Made by a program: the position numbers and the translations under genes. The notes under the pieces are model-generated. The model saw nothing but the letters and a program-made list of their open reading frames with translations, searched no databases and was not told the DNA's origin. From Rickettsiales bacterium (GTDB lineage Bacteria > Pseudomonadota > Alphaproteobacteria > Rickettsiales > UBA998), in NCBI GenBank assembly GCA_019749855.1, contig JAIEPI010000098.1, positions 1-5,061 on the forward strand: 5,061 bases of DNA, read 5' to 3'. Below are positions 1 through 5,061 of this stretch, in pieces (position 1 is the first letter of the stretch; each line of letters begins with the position of its first letter).

Positions 1-11
1 GAGCATATCCA

Positions 12-1214
12 TTGAACGCACATTCAGAAAAAAAGACAGCGGTGCTGATCGTGGCGGCAGGCTCCGGCGAGCGCATGGGCGGCGCGGGGCCAAAACAGTA
101 TTTCGTGTTACATGGCATGAGCTTGCTGGAGCGATCGGTGCGCGCTTTTCAGGCCAATGCGCAAATCGGCGAGATTCGCGTGATGATTCATCCGGATCAT
201 CGCACCTATTATGATAAAGCATGCAGCCATCTGGGGCTTGGTGAGCCATTAATCGGTGGTGCATCACGGCAGGAGTCGGTGCGCAATGGCCTGAAGGCCA
301 TGTCGGCCCATGCACCTCAGTATATTCTGGTGCATGATGCGGCGCGCCCGTTTGTATCGCAGCAGCTGATTGATCGCGTGATCCATGCGCTGAATCATTC
401 TCAGGGTGTGATCCCAGTGATTCCTGTCACCGATACGCTGAAAGAGGTGATTGGCCAGCATGTCACCGCGACGCCGATTCGTTCCACCATGCGCGCGGTG
501 CAAACACCGCAGGGATTCAATTTTCAGGCATTATTGCAAGCGCACCTGCGTTTTGCCGATGCCAGCGCCACTGATGATGCGTCATTGTTGGAGATGGACG
601 GAATCGATGTCACGGTGGTAGAGGGAGAAGCCATCAACCGTAAATTAACCACGCCCGACGATTGGCAATGGGCGCAGATGCAGGAGCAAGAAACTATGGC
701 TTATGCCACCGGACAAGGCTTTGATGTTCACCGTTTTATTGCACATTCGCCCGATGTCGCCCCGAGCGAGCGCGTGGTGCGCTTAGGCGGCATCTCCATC
801 GCGCATACGCATCGGCTGGAAGGTCACTCTGATGCTGACGCAGTATTACATGCGCTCACCGATGCATTGCTTGGCACGGTGGGGGCGGGGGATATTGGCC
901 AGCATTTTCCGCCGAGTGACGCTAAATGGAAGGGCGCGGACTCAGAGGTTTTTCTCACGGAAGCGATGAAAAAGCTGACGCTTGAGGGGGCAAAGCTGCA
1001 GCATGTGGATATCACCATCCTGTGCGAAGCGCCGAAGATTGGCCCGCATCGCGAAAAAATGCGCGCGCATCTGGCGCAATTGCTAAAGCTGCCGCTCAAG
1101 CGCGTAAATGTCAAGGCCACCACCACGGAGCGTTTGGGCTTCACCGGACGTGAAGAAGGGCTGGCGGCGATGGCAATAGCTACTGTATCGCTGGCTGAGG
1201 AGGCGGCAGTATGA
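12..1214 (+). CDS. ispDF: Bifunctional IspD/IspF: MEP cytidylyltransferase fused to MECDP synthase
   Basis: This enzyme catalyses two non-consecutive steps of the MEP isoprenoid pathway in the cytosol. The IspD half (about residues 1-225) joins CTP to methylerythritol phosphate, and the IspF half (about 231-400) makes the 2,4-cyclodiphosphate. IspD signs are the nucleotide loop GSGERMGGAGPKQ with R21 and K28 (equivalent to E. coli R20 and K27), GGASRQESVRNGL, VHDAARPFV, and EGEAINRKLTTPDDW. IspF signs are the metal ligands D238, H240 and H272, spaced exactly as E. coli D8, H10 and H42, plus GHSDADAVLHAL, DIGQHFPPSD and KATTTERLGFTGREEG. Both active sites look intact. The start is uncertain. 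TTG at 12 gives a normal IspD N-terminus with GAG 8 nt upstream, but the frame is open to the left edge, so the real start may lie outside the window. The stop overlaps the pgpA start (ATGA). Function is near certain. Confidence 0.96.
   Translation: MNAHSEKKTAVLIVAAGSGERMGGAGPKQYFVLHGMSLLERSVRAFQANAQIGEIRVMIHPDHRTYYDKACSHLGLGEPLIGGASRQESVRNGLKAMSAHAPQYILVHDAARPFVSQQLIDRVIHALNHSQGVIPVIPVTDTLKEVIGQHVTATPIRSTMRAVQTPQGFNFQALLQAHLRFADASATDDASLLEMDGIDVTVVEGEAINRKLTTPDDWQWAQMQEQETMAYATGQGFDVHRFIAHSPDVAPSERVVRLGGISIAHTHRLEGHSDADAVLHALTDALLGTVGAGDIGQHFPPSDAKWKGADSEVFLTEAMKKLTLEGAKLQHVDITILCEAPKIGPHREKMRAHLAQLLKLPLKRVNVKATTTERLGFTGREEGLAAMAIATVSLAEEAAV
1198..1203 (+). promoter_or_regulatory. Shine-Dalgarno of pgpA, inside the end of ispDF
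   Basis: AGGAGG sits 7 nt before the ATG at 1211, within the last codons of ispDF. It is a near-perfect ribosome site. It fixes the pgpA start at the ATGA overlap and argues against the shadow frame beginning at 1257. Confidence 0.8.
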
Positions 1215-1714
1215 ATCAACAGACTCTCGCTAAAATTCTGGCGACATGGTTTTTCGTTGGTAAAGTGCCGTTTGCGCCCGGCACCTTTGGTTCATTGGCG
1301 GCACTGCCTTTTGCCTATGCCATCTTTAGCGTGTTTGGCGAGTGGACATTGCTTGGCGCAGCATTCTTTTTGTATTTCATGGGAATTTGGGCGTCGGATA
1401 CCTACATGGCGGCTCAAAGTGATCATGAGCATGATCCCGCTGAGATCGTCATTGATGAGGTGGCGGGCATGTGGTGCCTGCTGGCGCTGTGGCAGATTTT
1501 GTACAGTCAGCAGTTTTCCATCTCCTCACTGCATTGGTTGGTGGGTGGATTTATCATGTTTCGTGTGTTTGATATTTTTAAGCCGTGGCCCATTTCATGG
1601 GTGGATGCAAAGGTCAAAGGCGGCTTTGGCGTGATGATCGATGATATATTGGCCGCGATCTTCCCCATGGCTGTTTTTTATCCCTTATCCCTCAATATTC
1701 CGGCGATGTTATGA
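1211..1714 (+). CDS. pgpA: Phosphatidylglycerophosphatase A
   Basis: An inner-membrane lipid phosphatase that removes phosphate from phosphatidylglycerol phosphate to give phosphatidylglycerol. Its 167 residues match the usual PgpA length. Family motifs appear in the expected order: VPFAPGTFGS around residues 19-28, IDEVAGMW around 81-88 with acidic D82 and E83, FRVFDIFKPWPISW around 117-130, and GFGVMIDDILA ending in the acidic pair D144 and D145. Hydrophobic stretches near 33-61, 87-116 and 146-165 fit the membrane segments of the family. It starts at the ATG overlapping the ispDF stop, behind a strong Shine-Dalgarno, and its own TGA overlaps the cinA start, so it is the middle gene of a coupled three-gene operon. 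The family call is secure from the motifs. The enzyme reaction is inferred from the family. Confidence 0.94.
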   Translation: MNQQTLAKILATWFFVGKVPFAPGTFGSLAALPFAYAIFSVFGEWTLLGAAFFLYFMGIWASDTYMAAQSDHEHDPAEIVIDEVAGMWCLLALWQILYSQQFSISSLHWLVGGFIMFRVFDIFKPWPISWVDAKVKGGFGVMIDDILAAIFPMAVFYPLSLNIPAML

Positions 1715-2232
1715 ACCTGCCTAGTTTGCAGCGCTTAGCGCAAACGGTATTGAATGCCTATCAAGCGGCAGGGCTGGTGATTATTACAGCGGAGTCGTGT
1801 ACCGGAGGCATGGTTGCCGCCGCGCTCACCGATGTGGCCGGTGCATCCAGCGTGTTTATGCAAGGTTTTGTGACCTATTCCAATGAGGCTAAAATTGCGA
1901 TGCTGGGCGTGAGTGAGGCTCATTTTCTTGCCCATGGTGCCGGTGCGGTCTCGGAGCCCGTGGCACGGGCGATGGCTCAGGGCGCAGCGGCGCGGGCGAT
2001 TCTTCCTGCGGGTATTCGGGGAGCGGTGGCTGTTTCAGTGACGGGGATTGCAGGGCCACAAGGCGGCAGTATCGCAAAACCGGTAGGCACTGTGCATCTG
2101 GCCACGGCGAGTACCTTCAATGCAGAAATTGAGCATGCCGCGTGTCATTTTACCGGTGATCGCGCCGCCATTCGTGCCGCCAGCGTTCAGCAGGCGTTTG
2201 AGATGCTAGGCCGCTACGCTGAGCGCTTCTGA
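1711..2232 (+). CDS. pncC: CinA C-terminal domain protein, nicotinamide-nucleotide amidohydrolase (PncC type)
   Basis: This is a stand-alone CinA C-terminal domain of 173 residues with no N-terminal MoeA-like (COG1058) domain. By family knowledge it deamidates NMN to nicotinic acid mononucleotide in pyridine nucleotide recycling. The motifs are complete: AESCTGG at 27-33, the GFVTYSNEAK and LGV block, VSEPVARAMAQGAA, and VTGIAGPQGG at 110-119 followed by KPVG at 123-126. It begins at the ATG of a second ATGA overlap, now with the pgpA stop. No clear Shine-Dalgarno precedes it, so it probably depends on ribosomes finishing pgpA. Its last 27 bp overlap the 3' end of the convergent ABC ATPase gene. 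The name cinA is often used for this domain, but nothing here indicates a role in competence. The family is certain and the exact substrate is inferred. Confidence 0.92.
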   Translation: MNLPSLQRLAQTVLNAYQAAGLVIITAESCTGGMVAAALTDVAGASSVFMQGFVTYSNEAKIAMLGVSEAHFLAHGAGAVSEPVARAMAQGAAARAILPAGIRGAVAVSVTGIAGPQGGSIAKPVGTVHLATASTFNAEIEHAACHFTGDRAAIRAASVQQAFEMLGRYAERF

Positions 2233-3192
2233 GGCGTCCAGCGCATGGGCTTTCGTCATATCCAGTGTAAAATGAATCACCTGCTGTTCAACGAGCGGCA
2301 ATAGCTTGTAATCCTTCGCGAGTAAAATCTGGTCTTGCCATAAAATCTCCACCAGCTGATGGCTGCCGGAGAAACGCACGGATTGTACCATGCCTTGAGT
2401 GCTCCCTGTTTCTCCCAGAATCAAATGCTCAGGGCGAATCACCCATGATTTGTCTTGGTGCATTATGATATTTGCATGCCCAAAGAAACGCGCGGCATAG
2501 GCGGTGTGCGGGCGCAGATATAACTCCATGGGCGTACCGATTTGCACGATGTGACCCTGCGGACTGAGCAGGATAATGCGGTCAGCCATTTGCATGGCTT
2601 CCTGTGGATCATGCGTGACCATCAGTGTGGTAATGCCACGTGCCTTGAGCAGGCGATGAATGTCTGCACGAATATGTTGGCGTAAATCATAGTCAAGGCT
2701 GGCAAATGGCTCATCCATCATCAGCAATTCTGGCTGTGCGGCCAGCGCCCGTGCCAACGCCACCCGCTGCTGCTGCCCACCTGAGAGCATGTGTGGATAT
2801 TCATGATCGCGCCCACTGAAGCGGACTTGTTGCAATAATTCATGTGCCAAGGGGTGAGATACCGGCTTCATGCCAAAACAGACATTCTCCAGCACGGTTA
2901 AGTGCGGAAACAAGGTGGCTTGCTGAAACACCAGCCCCATGCGTCGCTTTTCCGGCGGCACAAAATGTGAGGCTGAGCTGAGGGGAGCCCCATCGCGCAG
3001 AATACTACCAGAATAGGGACGCTCCAATCCGGCAATCAGGCGTAACAGCGTCGATTTGCCACAACCGGATTCACCGGCGAGGCACATAAATTCATGCTCA
3101 TGCACCTGAAACGAAATACCCTGCAGCACCTCACGCACCGCGCGATTAGCGGTGATATAGCGATGTGAGATGGATTGCAGTGTCAGCGTCAT
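2206..3192 (-). CDS. ABC importer ATP-binding protein, Fe(3+)/spermidine type (FbpC/PotA-like)
   Basis: The cytoplasmic ATPase of an ABC importer, 328 residues with a complete nucleotide-binding domain: Walker A GESGCGKST (40-48), Q-loop Q90 in LVFQQATLFPH, signature LSGGQQQR (136-143), Walker B LLMMDEP with D160 and E161, D-loop SLD (165-167) and H-loop H194 in VTHDPQEAM. The C-terminal part (about 240-328) carries FFGHANII and WVIRPEH, as in the regulatory TOBE-like tail of FbpC/PotA ATPases, although the tail is short. I chose the ATG at 3192 because it follows the binding-protein stop by 7 nt and opens with the usual MTLTLQSISHRY. A GTG at 3219 would add nine residues and overlap the upstream gene. 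It is the second gene of the pair, and its end overlaps cinA by 27 bp. An iron substrate is inferred from the neighbouring binding protein; sequence alone cannot separate iron from polyamine or thiamine transporters. Confidence 0.9.
   Translation of the reverse strand: MTLTLQSISHRYITANRAVREVLQGISFQVHEHEFMCLAGESGCGKSTLLRLIAGLERPYSGSILRDGAPLSSASHFVPPEKRRMGLVFQQATLFPHLTVLENVCFGMKPVSHPLAHELLQQVRFSGRDHEYPHMLSGGQQQRVALARALAAQPELLMMDEPFASLDYDLRQHIRADIHRLLKARGITTLMVTHDPQEAMQMADRIILLSPQGHIVQIGTPMELYLRPHTAYAARFFGHANIIMHQDKSWVIRPEHLILGETGSTQGMVQSVRFSGSHQLVEILWQDQILLAKDYKLLPLVEQQVIHFTLDMTKAHALDASEALSVAA
2217..2243. terminator. Candidate bidirectional hairpin at the convergent gene junction
   Basis: CGCTG (2217-2221) pairs with CAGCG (2239-2243). 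Inside that, CGCTT (2224-2228) pairs with AGGCG (2232-2236, one G-U pair) around a CTG loop. The hairpin sits across the overlap where cinA and the ABC ATPase gene end against each other, where termination would be needed in both directions. There is no T-tract on either side, so it is not a classical intrinsic terminator. The hairpin is seen in the sequence; the role is inferred and weak. Confidence 0.35.
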
Positions 3193-3199
3193 CGTAAGA

Positions 3200-4234
3200 C
3201 TATTTCCAACCCGCTTCACCCAGAAGTTTCACCGCATCCGGGTTGAGTGCCCCCACTTTTTCAAGCGCGACGGGATCCGCTTTGAATGGCCCCCACGCGG
3301 CGACGGTTTTCGGAATGGGAATACCAACTTTAACTGGGTATTCAAAATTGCTCTCGGCAAAGAAGGATTGACCGTTGTCACTGAGGAAATATTCCAGCAG
3401 TTTCACCGCATTTTCCTTGTGTTGTGCATGTGCTGTCACGCCAGCTCCACGAATGTTAATATGGGTGCCGCGATCTTTCTGGTTGGGGAAAAACAGCGCC
3501 ACGTTCTCCATCAGCTTGCGATCAGCTGGCTCTGGGGAATTGAGCAATTTGCCAAAATAATAGCTATTGGCAATGGCAATTTTGCCTTCTCCAGCACCCA
3601 GTGCTTTGAGCTGATCTTCGTCAGCCCCCTGCGGCGTGCGCGCCAGGTTAGCCACAATACCTTTAGCCCAGGCCAGCGCTTTTTCACGACCATCCGCGAG
3701 AATGATCGACGCGGTGAGCGATTGATTATACACATTCTCTGAGGAGCGAACGAGCAGCGCGCCCTTCCATTTAGGATCGGCCAGCGCTTCATATGTGGAG
3801 AGTTCCTCGGGCTTCACTTTCGTTTTGTTATAATAGATGACACGTGCGCGCGTGGTCATGCCATACCAGTAGCCCTCGGAATCACGAACTGTCGAGGGGG
3901 TCTGCGCATCTGCATTGGTCAGTTTGACAGCTTGCAGCAAGCCACCATGTTTGGCCCGCCATAAATTTCCGACGTCCACGGTCAGTACCATATCAGCGGG
4001 GGTGAGGTCGCCTTCCAGTTCTAAACGTGTGAGCAGCATGCCTTTCTCAGCCGTCACCATATTCACTTGAATGCCAGTATCTTTGGTAAACTGGTCGAGG
4101 ATAGGACGCACCAGCGGCTCTTGAGCATCAGAGTAGATATTGACCACATTTTCTTTTGCGGCGGCAGGGAATGCCGATAACACAAATGAATATAACAAGA
4201 AAAACACAAACGAGAAGAGTGATAGCGGTTTCAT
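3200..4234 (-). CDS. Periplasmic iron(III)-type ABC transporter substrate-binding protein (FutA/FbpA-like)
   Basis: A class II periplasmic binding protein of 344 residues that should deliver ferric iron to an ABC permease. It opens with a Sec signal peptide: MKPL, a hydrophobic core of residues 5-22, then FPAAA with likely cleavage after A26. The mature protein starts VVNIYSDAQEP, followed by FTKDTGIQVN, the family block SPAD-like TPADMVLTVDVGNLWRA (78-94), YYNK (134-137), ENVYNQS (166-172) and NSYYFGK (223-229). Y169 and the pair Y225 and Y226 match tyrosines that bind iron in FutA-type proteins. The first ligand region differs from typical homologues (SDAQEP, no RHY or YRQ). The ATG at 4234 is preferred because AAAAAGG precedes it by 5 nt and it gives a clean signal peptide. 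ATG 4252 and TTG 4273 are alternatives with poor ribosome sites. It is the first gene of the pair. No permease follows. Confidence 0.88.
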   Translation of the reverse strand: MKPLSLFSFVFFLLYSFVLSAFPAAAKENVVNIYSDAQEPLVRPILDQFTKDTGIQVNMVTAEKGMLLTRLELEGDLTPADMVLTVDVGNLWRAKHGGLLQAVKLTNADAQTPSTVRDSEGYWYGMTTRARVIYYNKTKVKPEELSTYEALADPKWKGALLVRSSENVYNQSLTASIILADGREKALAWAKGIVANLARTPQGADEDQLKALGAGEGKIAIANSYYFGKLLNSPEPADRKLMENVALFFPNQKDRGTHINIRGAGVTAHAQHKENAVKLLEYFLSDNGQSFFAESNFEYPVKVGIPIPKTVAAWGPFKADPVALEKVGALNPDAVKLLGEAGWK

Positions 4235-4239
4235 GGCGG

Positions 4240-4246
4240 CCTTTTT
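4240..4246 (-). promoter_or_regulatory. Ribosome binding site deciding the start of the binding-protein gene
   Basis: On the minus strand AAAAAGG lies 5 nt before the ATG at 4234. The two upstream in-frame starts (ATG 4252 and TTG 4273) have no comparable purine run, and both would put charged residues ahead of a good signal peptide. Confidence 0.6.
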
Positions 4247-4251
4247 ATGCA

Positions 4252-4272
4252 TGCGATTGAAAATGACTCGCA
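4252..4272. repeat. Short dyad TGCGA-N11-TCGCA, possible operator
   Basis: The arms TGCGA (4252-4256) and TCGCA (4268-4272) are perfect inverted repeats separated by 11 nt. They cover the predicted transcription start of the binding-protein gene, a position suited to a repressor. It does not resemble a Fur, Irr or RirA consensus that I know. Five-base arms can occur by chance. Confidence 0.25.
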
Positions 4273-4273
4273 A

Positions 4274-4301
4274 CTCATATCAGTTTTTTGATAGAGGTCA
4301 A
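4274..4301 (-). promoter_or_regulatory. Predicted sigma-70 promoter of the iron transporter genes
   Basis: On the minus strand, TTGACC (4301-4296) is followed after 16 nt by TATGAG (4279-4274). A TG one base ahead of the -10 (4282-4281) makes it an extended -10. Transcription would start near 4267 and leave a leader of about 30 nt before the ATG at 4234. It would also exclude the TTG at 4273 as a start. Two -10 positions deviate from consensus. Confidence 0.45.
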
Positions 4302-4334
4302 TTCACTAGATTGACAGGCGACGCACATAATCTT

Positions 4335-4362
4335 TTGTCGCAGTGACTCAGGATGGTATAAA
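4335..4362 (+). promoter_or_regulatory. Possible upstream rRNA promoter with extended -10
   Basis: TTGTCG (4335-4340), a 16-nt spacer and TATAAA (4357-4362) preceded by TG at 4354-4355 form a plausible extended -10 promoter pointing at the 16S gene. It lies about 115 nt upstream of the stronger candidate. Tandem promoters are common before rRNA operons, but the -35 here matches only 4 of 6 positions, so this is tentative. Confidence 0.25.
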
Positions 4363-4426
4363 GCCAATACGTTCTGTACCTTAATCAATAAGGGGCGCGC
4401 ATTTAAATACGTACCAGACGAGAGAT

Positions 4427-4477
4427 GTAAAAAATTCTAAAAAAGTATGTTGACTCTCTATTCGGATTTGCTATTAC
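4427..4477 (+). promoter_or_regulatory. Main rRNA promoter with UP element
   Basis: TTGACT (4450-4455) and TATTAC (4472-4477), 16 nt apart, form a good -35/-10 pair on the plus strand. Just upstream, about 4428-4446, two A-tracts (TAAAAAATTCTAAAAAA) lie where the RNA polymerase alpha subunit binds the UP elements of strong rRNA promoters. The predicted start is near 4484, giving a pre-16S leader of about 255 nt. The promoter elements are seen in the sequence; strength and growth-rate control are inferred from rRNA promoters in general. Confidence 0.65.
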
Positions 4478-4489
4478 TCCAATCCCGCT

Positions 4490-4523
4490 TCCGAGGGGCA
4501 CGGCGAAAAGCCTGAATTTCGGA
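4490..4523 (+). other. Leader stem-loop just after the rRNA transcription start
   Basis: TCCGA (4490-4494) can pair with TCGGA (4519-4523), enclosing a small GGC/GCC stem (4502-4504 with 4510-4512) closed by a GAAAA loop. It would be the first structure in the transcript after the predicted start near 4484. The internal loop is large, so stability is modest. Confidence 0.35.
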
Positions 4524-4525
4524 GC

Positions 4526-4546
4526 TGCTGTCAGACATTGTTAATC
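4526..4546 (+). promoter_or_regulatory. boxA-like rRNA antitermination element
   Basis: TGCTGTCAGA (4526-4535) matches TGCTCTTTGA at 7 of 10 positions and continues into GACATTGTTAATC, which resembles the segment I recall after boxA in other alphaproteobacterial rRNA leaders (GACATTGTTGAATC-like). In that role it would bind NusB/NusE and let polymerase read through the rRNA operon. It is degenerate in the middle of boxA. The location between promoter and 16S is right. Confidence 0.5.
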
Positions 4547-4574
4547 GAGTATTTAGGTACGGGTGATAAGCAAA

Positions 4575-4678
4575 TACGTGCATATCATCAGTACTTAATG
4601 ACATGTTACTATGTAATATGTCATCGACCAATCCGATAAGTCCCTTGTGGCAAGGATTGGTGTGATGATATGTGCGTG
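4575..4678 (+). other. Pre-16S leader RNA three-way junction
   Basis: Helix P1 pairs 4575-4590 with 4663-4678: 16 bp, 13 Watson-Crick and 3 G-U. It encloses hairpin P2, 4598-4609 with 4613-4624 (12 bp, one G-U, TAT loop), and hairpin P3, 4627-4634 with 4654-4661 (8 bp), which can extend through TTG/CAA (4645-4647 with 4651-4653) to a TGG loop. The three helices are mutually compatible and leave short linkers, so the fold accounts for nearly the whole segment. The right strand of P1 contains ATATGTGCGTGGT, which resembles a conserved motif near the 16S in other alphaproteobacterial leaders. Likely roles are RNase III processing or assembly of pre-16S RNA. Pairing was worked out by hand without energy calculation. 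Confidence 0.6.
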
Positions 4679-4690
4679 GTTTCCGAATGT

Positions 4691-4710
4691 GATATAACGA
4701 ACGTTATATC
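4691..4710 (+). repeat. Perfect inverted repeat, leader hairpin before 16S
   Basis: GATATAACG (4691-4699) and CGTTATATC (4702-4710) are exact reverse complements separated by AA. As RNA it folds to an 8-bp stem with a GAAC loop, about 30 nt before the mature 16S end. It could be a processing signal. As DNA, the near-perfect 20-bp palindrome could equally be a protein site. Confidence 0.6.
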
Positions 4711-4714
4711 GAAA

Positions 4715-4728
4715 CGTCAGCAATGACG
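4715..4728 (+). other. GNRA-tetraloop hairpin next to the 16S 5' end
   Basis: CGTCA (4715-4719) pairs with TGACG (4724-4728) around a GCAA loop, a stable GNRA tetraloop. It stands between the palindromic hairpin and the mature 16S start and ends about 10 nt before it, consistent with a leader processing region. Confidence 0.5.
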
Positions 4729-4738
4729 ATTCAGAATC

Positions 4739-5061
<323 letters not shown>

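Larger units (their letters stand above)
4235..4738. other. Divergent intergenic region between the iron transporter and 16S rRNA
   Basis: About 500 bp without a protein gene. The left part (4235-4301) holds the ribosome site, dyad and promoter of the minus-strand transporter genes. The middle (4302-4426) holds one weak plus-strand promoter candidate, a 5-bp inverted repeat CCTTA/TAAGG (4379-4393), and little else I can name. From 4427 on come the rRNA promoter and the structured pre-16S leader. No tRNA, small protein gene with a ribosome site, or insertion-sequence end was recognised. Confidence 0.8.

Noticed and set aside
824..1219. 131-codon minus-strand open frame within ispDF
   Set aside because: Shadow of the IspF domain; the plus-strand frame carries all conserved motifs.
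3170..3742. 190-codon plus-strand open frame opposite the binding-protein gene
   Set aside because: Antisense shadow; the minus-strand frame has a signal peptide and family motifs, and this one has none.
4311..4331. TTGACA (4311-4316) with CATAAT (4326-4331) as a plus-strand promoter
   Set aside because: The hexamers are only 9 nt apart, far too close for a sigma-70 promoter.
4140..4346. Plus-strand open frame overlapping the signal peptide region
   Set aside because: It lies antisense to the binding-protein start and its promoter, with no ribosome site or recognisable protein.
4427..4446. Possible Irr-type box around TTCTAAA
   Set aside because: Only one half-site is present and the opposite arm does not match; the A-tracts are better explained as an UP element of the rRNA promoter.
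4405..4579. Direct repeat AAATACGT at 4405-4412 and 4572-4579
   Set aside because: Eight bases repeated once in 500 bp of AT-rich DNA is close to chance and neither copy has matching flanks.

Overview
The window looks like chromosomal DNA from an alphaproteobacterium. Two observations support this. The right edge carries the first ~320 nt of a 16S rRNA gene with the short V1 hairpin and the CAACTTGAGAG-like start usual in that class. The left edge carries a fused ispD-ispF gene, an arrangement well known in Alphaproteobacteria. The 16S fragment does not look like a common rhizobial or rhodobacterial one, and I cannot place it below class level by eye.

Layout: (1) 12-2232, plus strand: a tightly packed operon ispDF - pgpA - cinA/pncC. 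Both junctions are 4-nt ATGA stop/start overlaps, so translation is probably coupled. The genes cover the MEP isoprenoid pathway, phosphatidylglycerol synthesis and NMN/pyridine nucleotide recycling. (2) 2206-4234, minus strand: an iron(III)-type ABC importer pair, with the periplasmic binding protein transcribed first and its ATPase second, 7 nt apart. No permease gene is present between or beside them. The ATPase gene runs head-on into cinA, and the two coding ends overlap by 27 bp. An imperfect hairpin spans that overlap. (3) 4235-4738: a divergent intergenic region of about 500 bp. It holds a likely promoter for the binding-protein gene on the minus strand, and on the plus strand a strong-looking rRNA promoter with an A-tract UP element. 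A pre-16S leader of roughly 255 nt follows. (4) 4739-5061: the 5' part of 16S rRNA, cut by the window edge.

The genes themselves are ordinary. The most interesting part is the pre-16S leader. By hand folding it forms a 16-bp closing helix enclosing two hairpins (a three-way junction at 4575-4678), followed by two further hairpins (4691-4710 and 4715-4728) just before the mature 16S end. A degenerate boxA-like motif lies upstream of them. This looks like an rRNA processing or antitermination leader rather than a new system. I see no mobile element, CRISPR array, tRNA or defence module.
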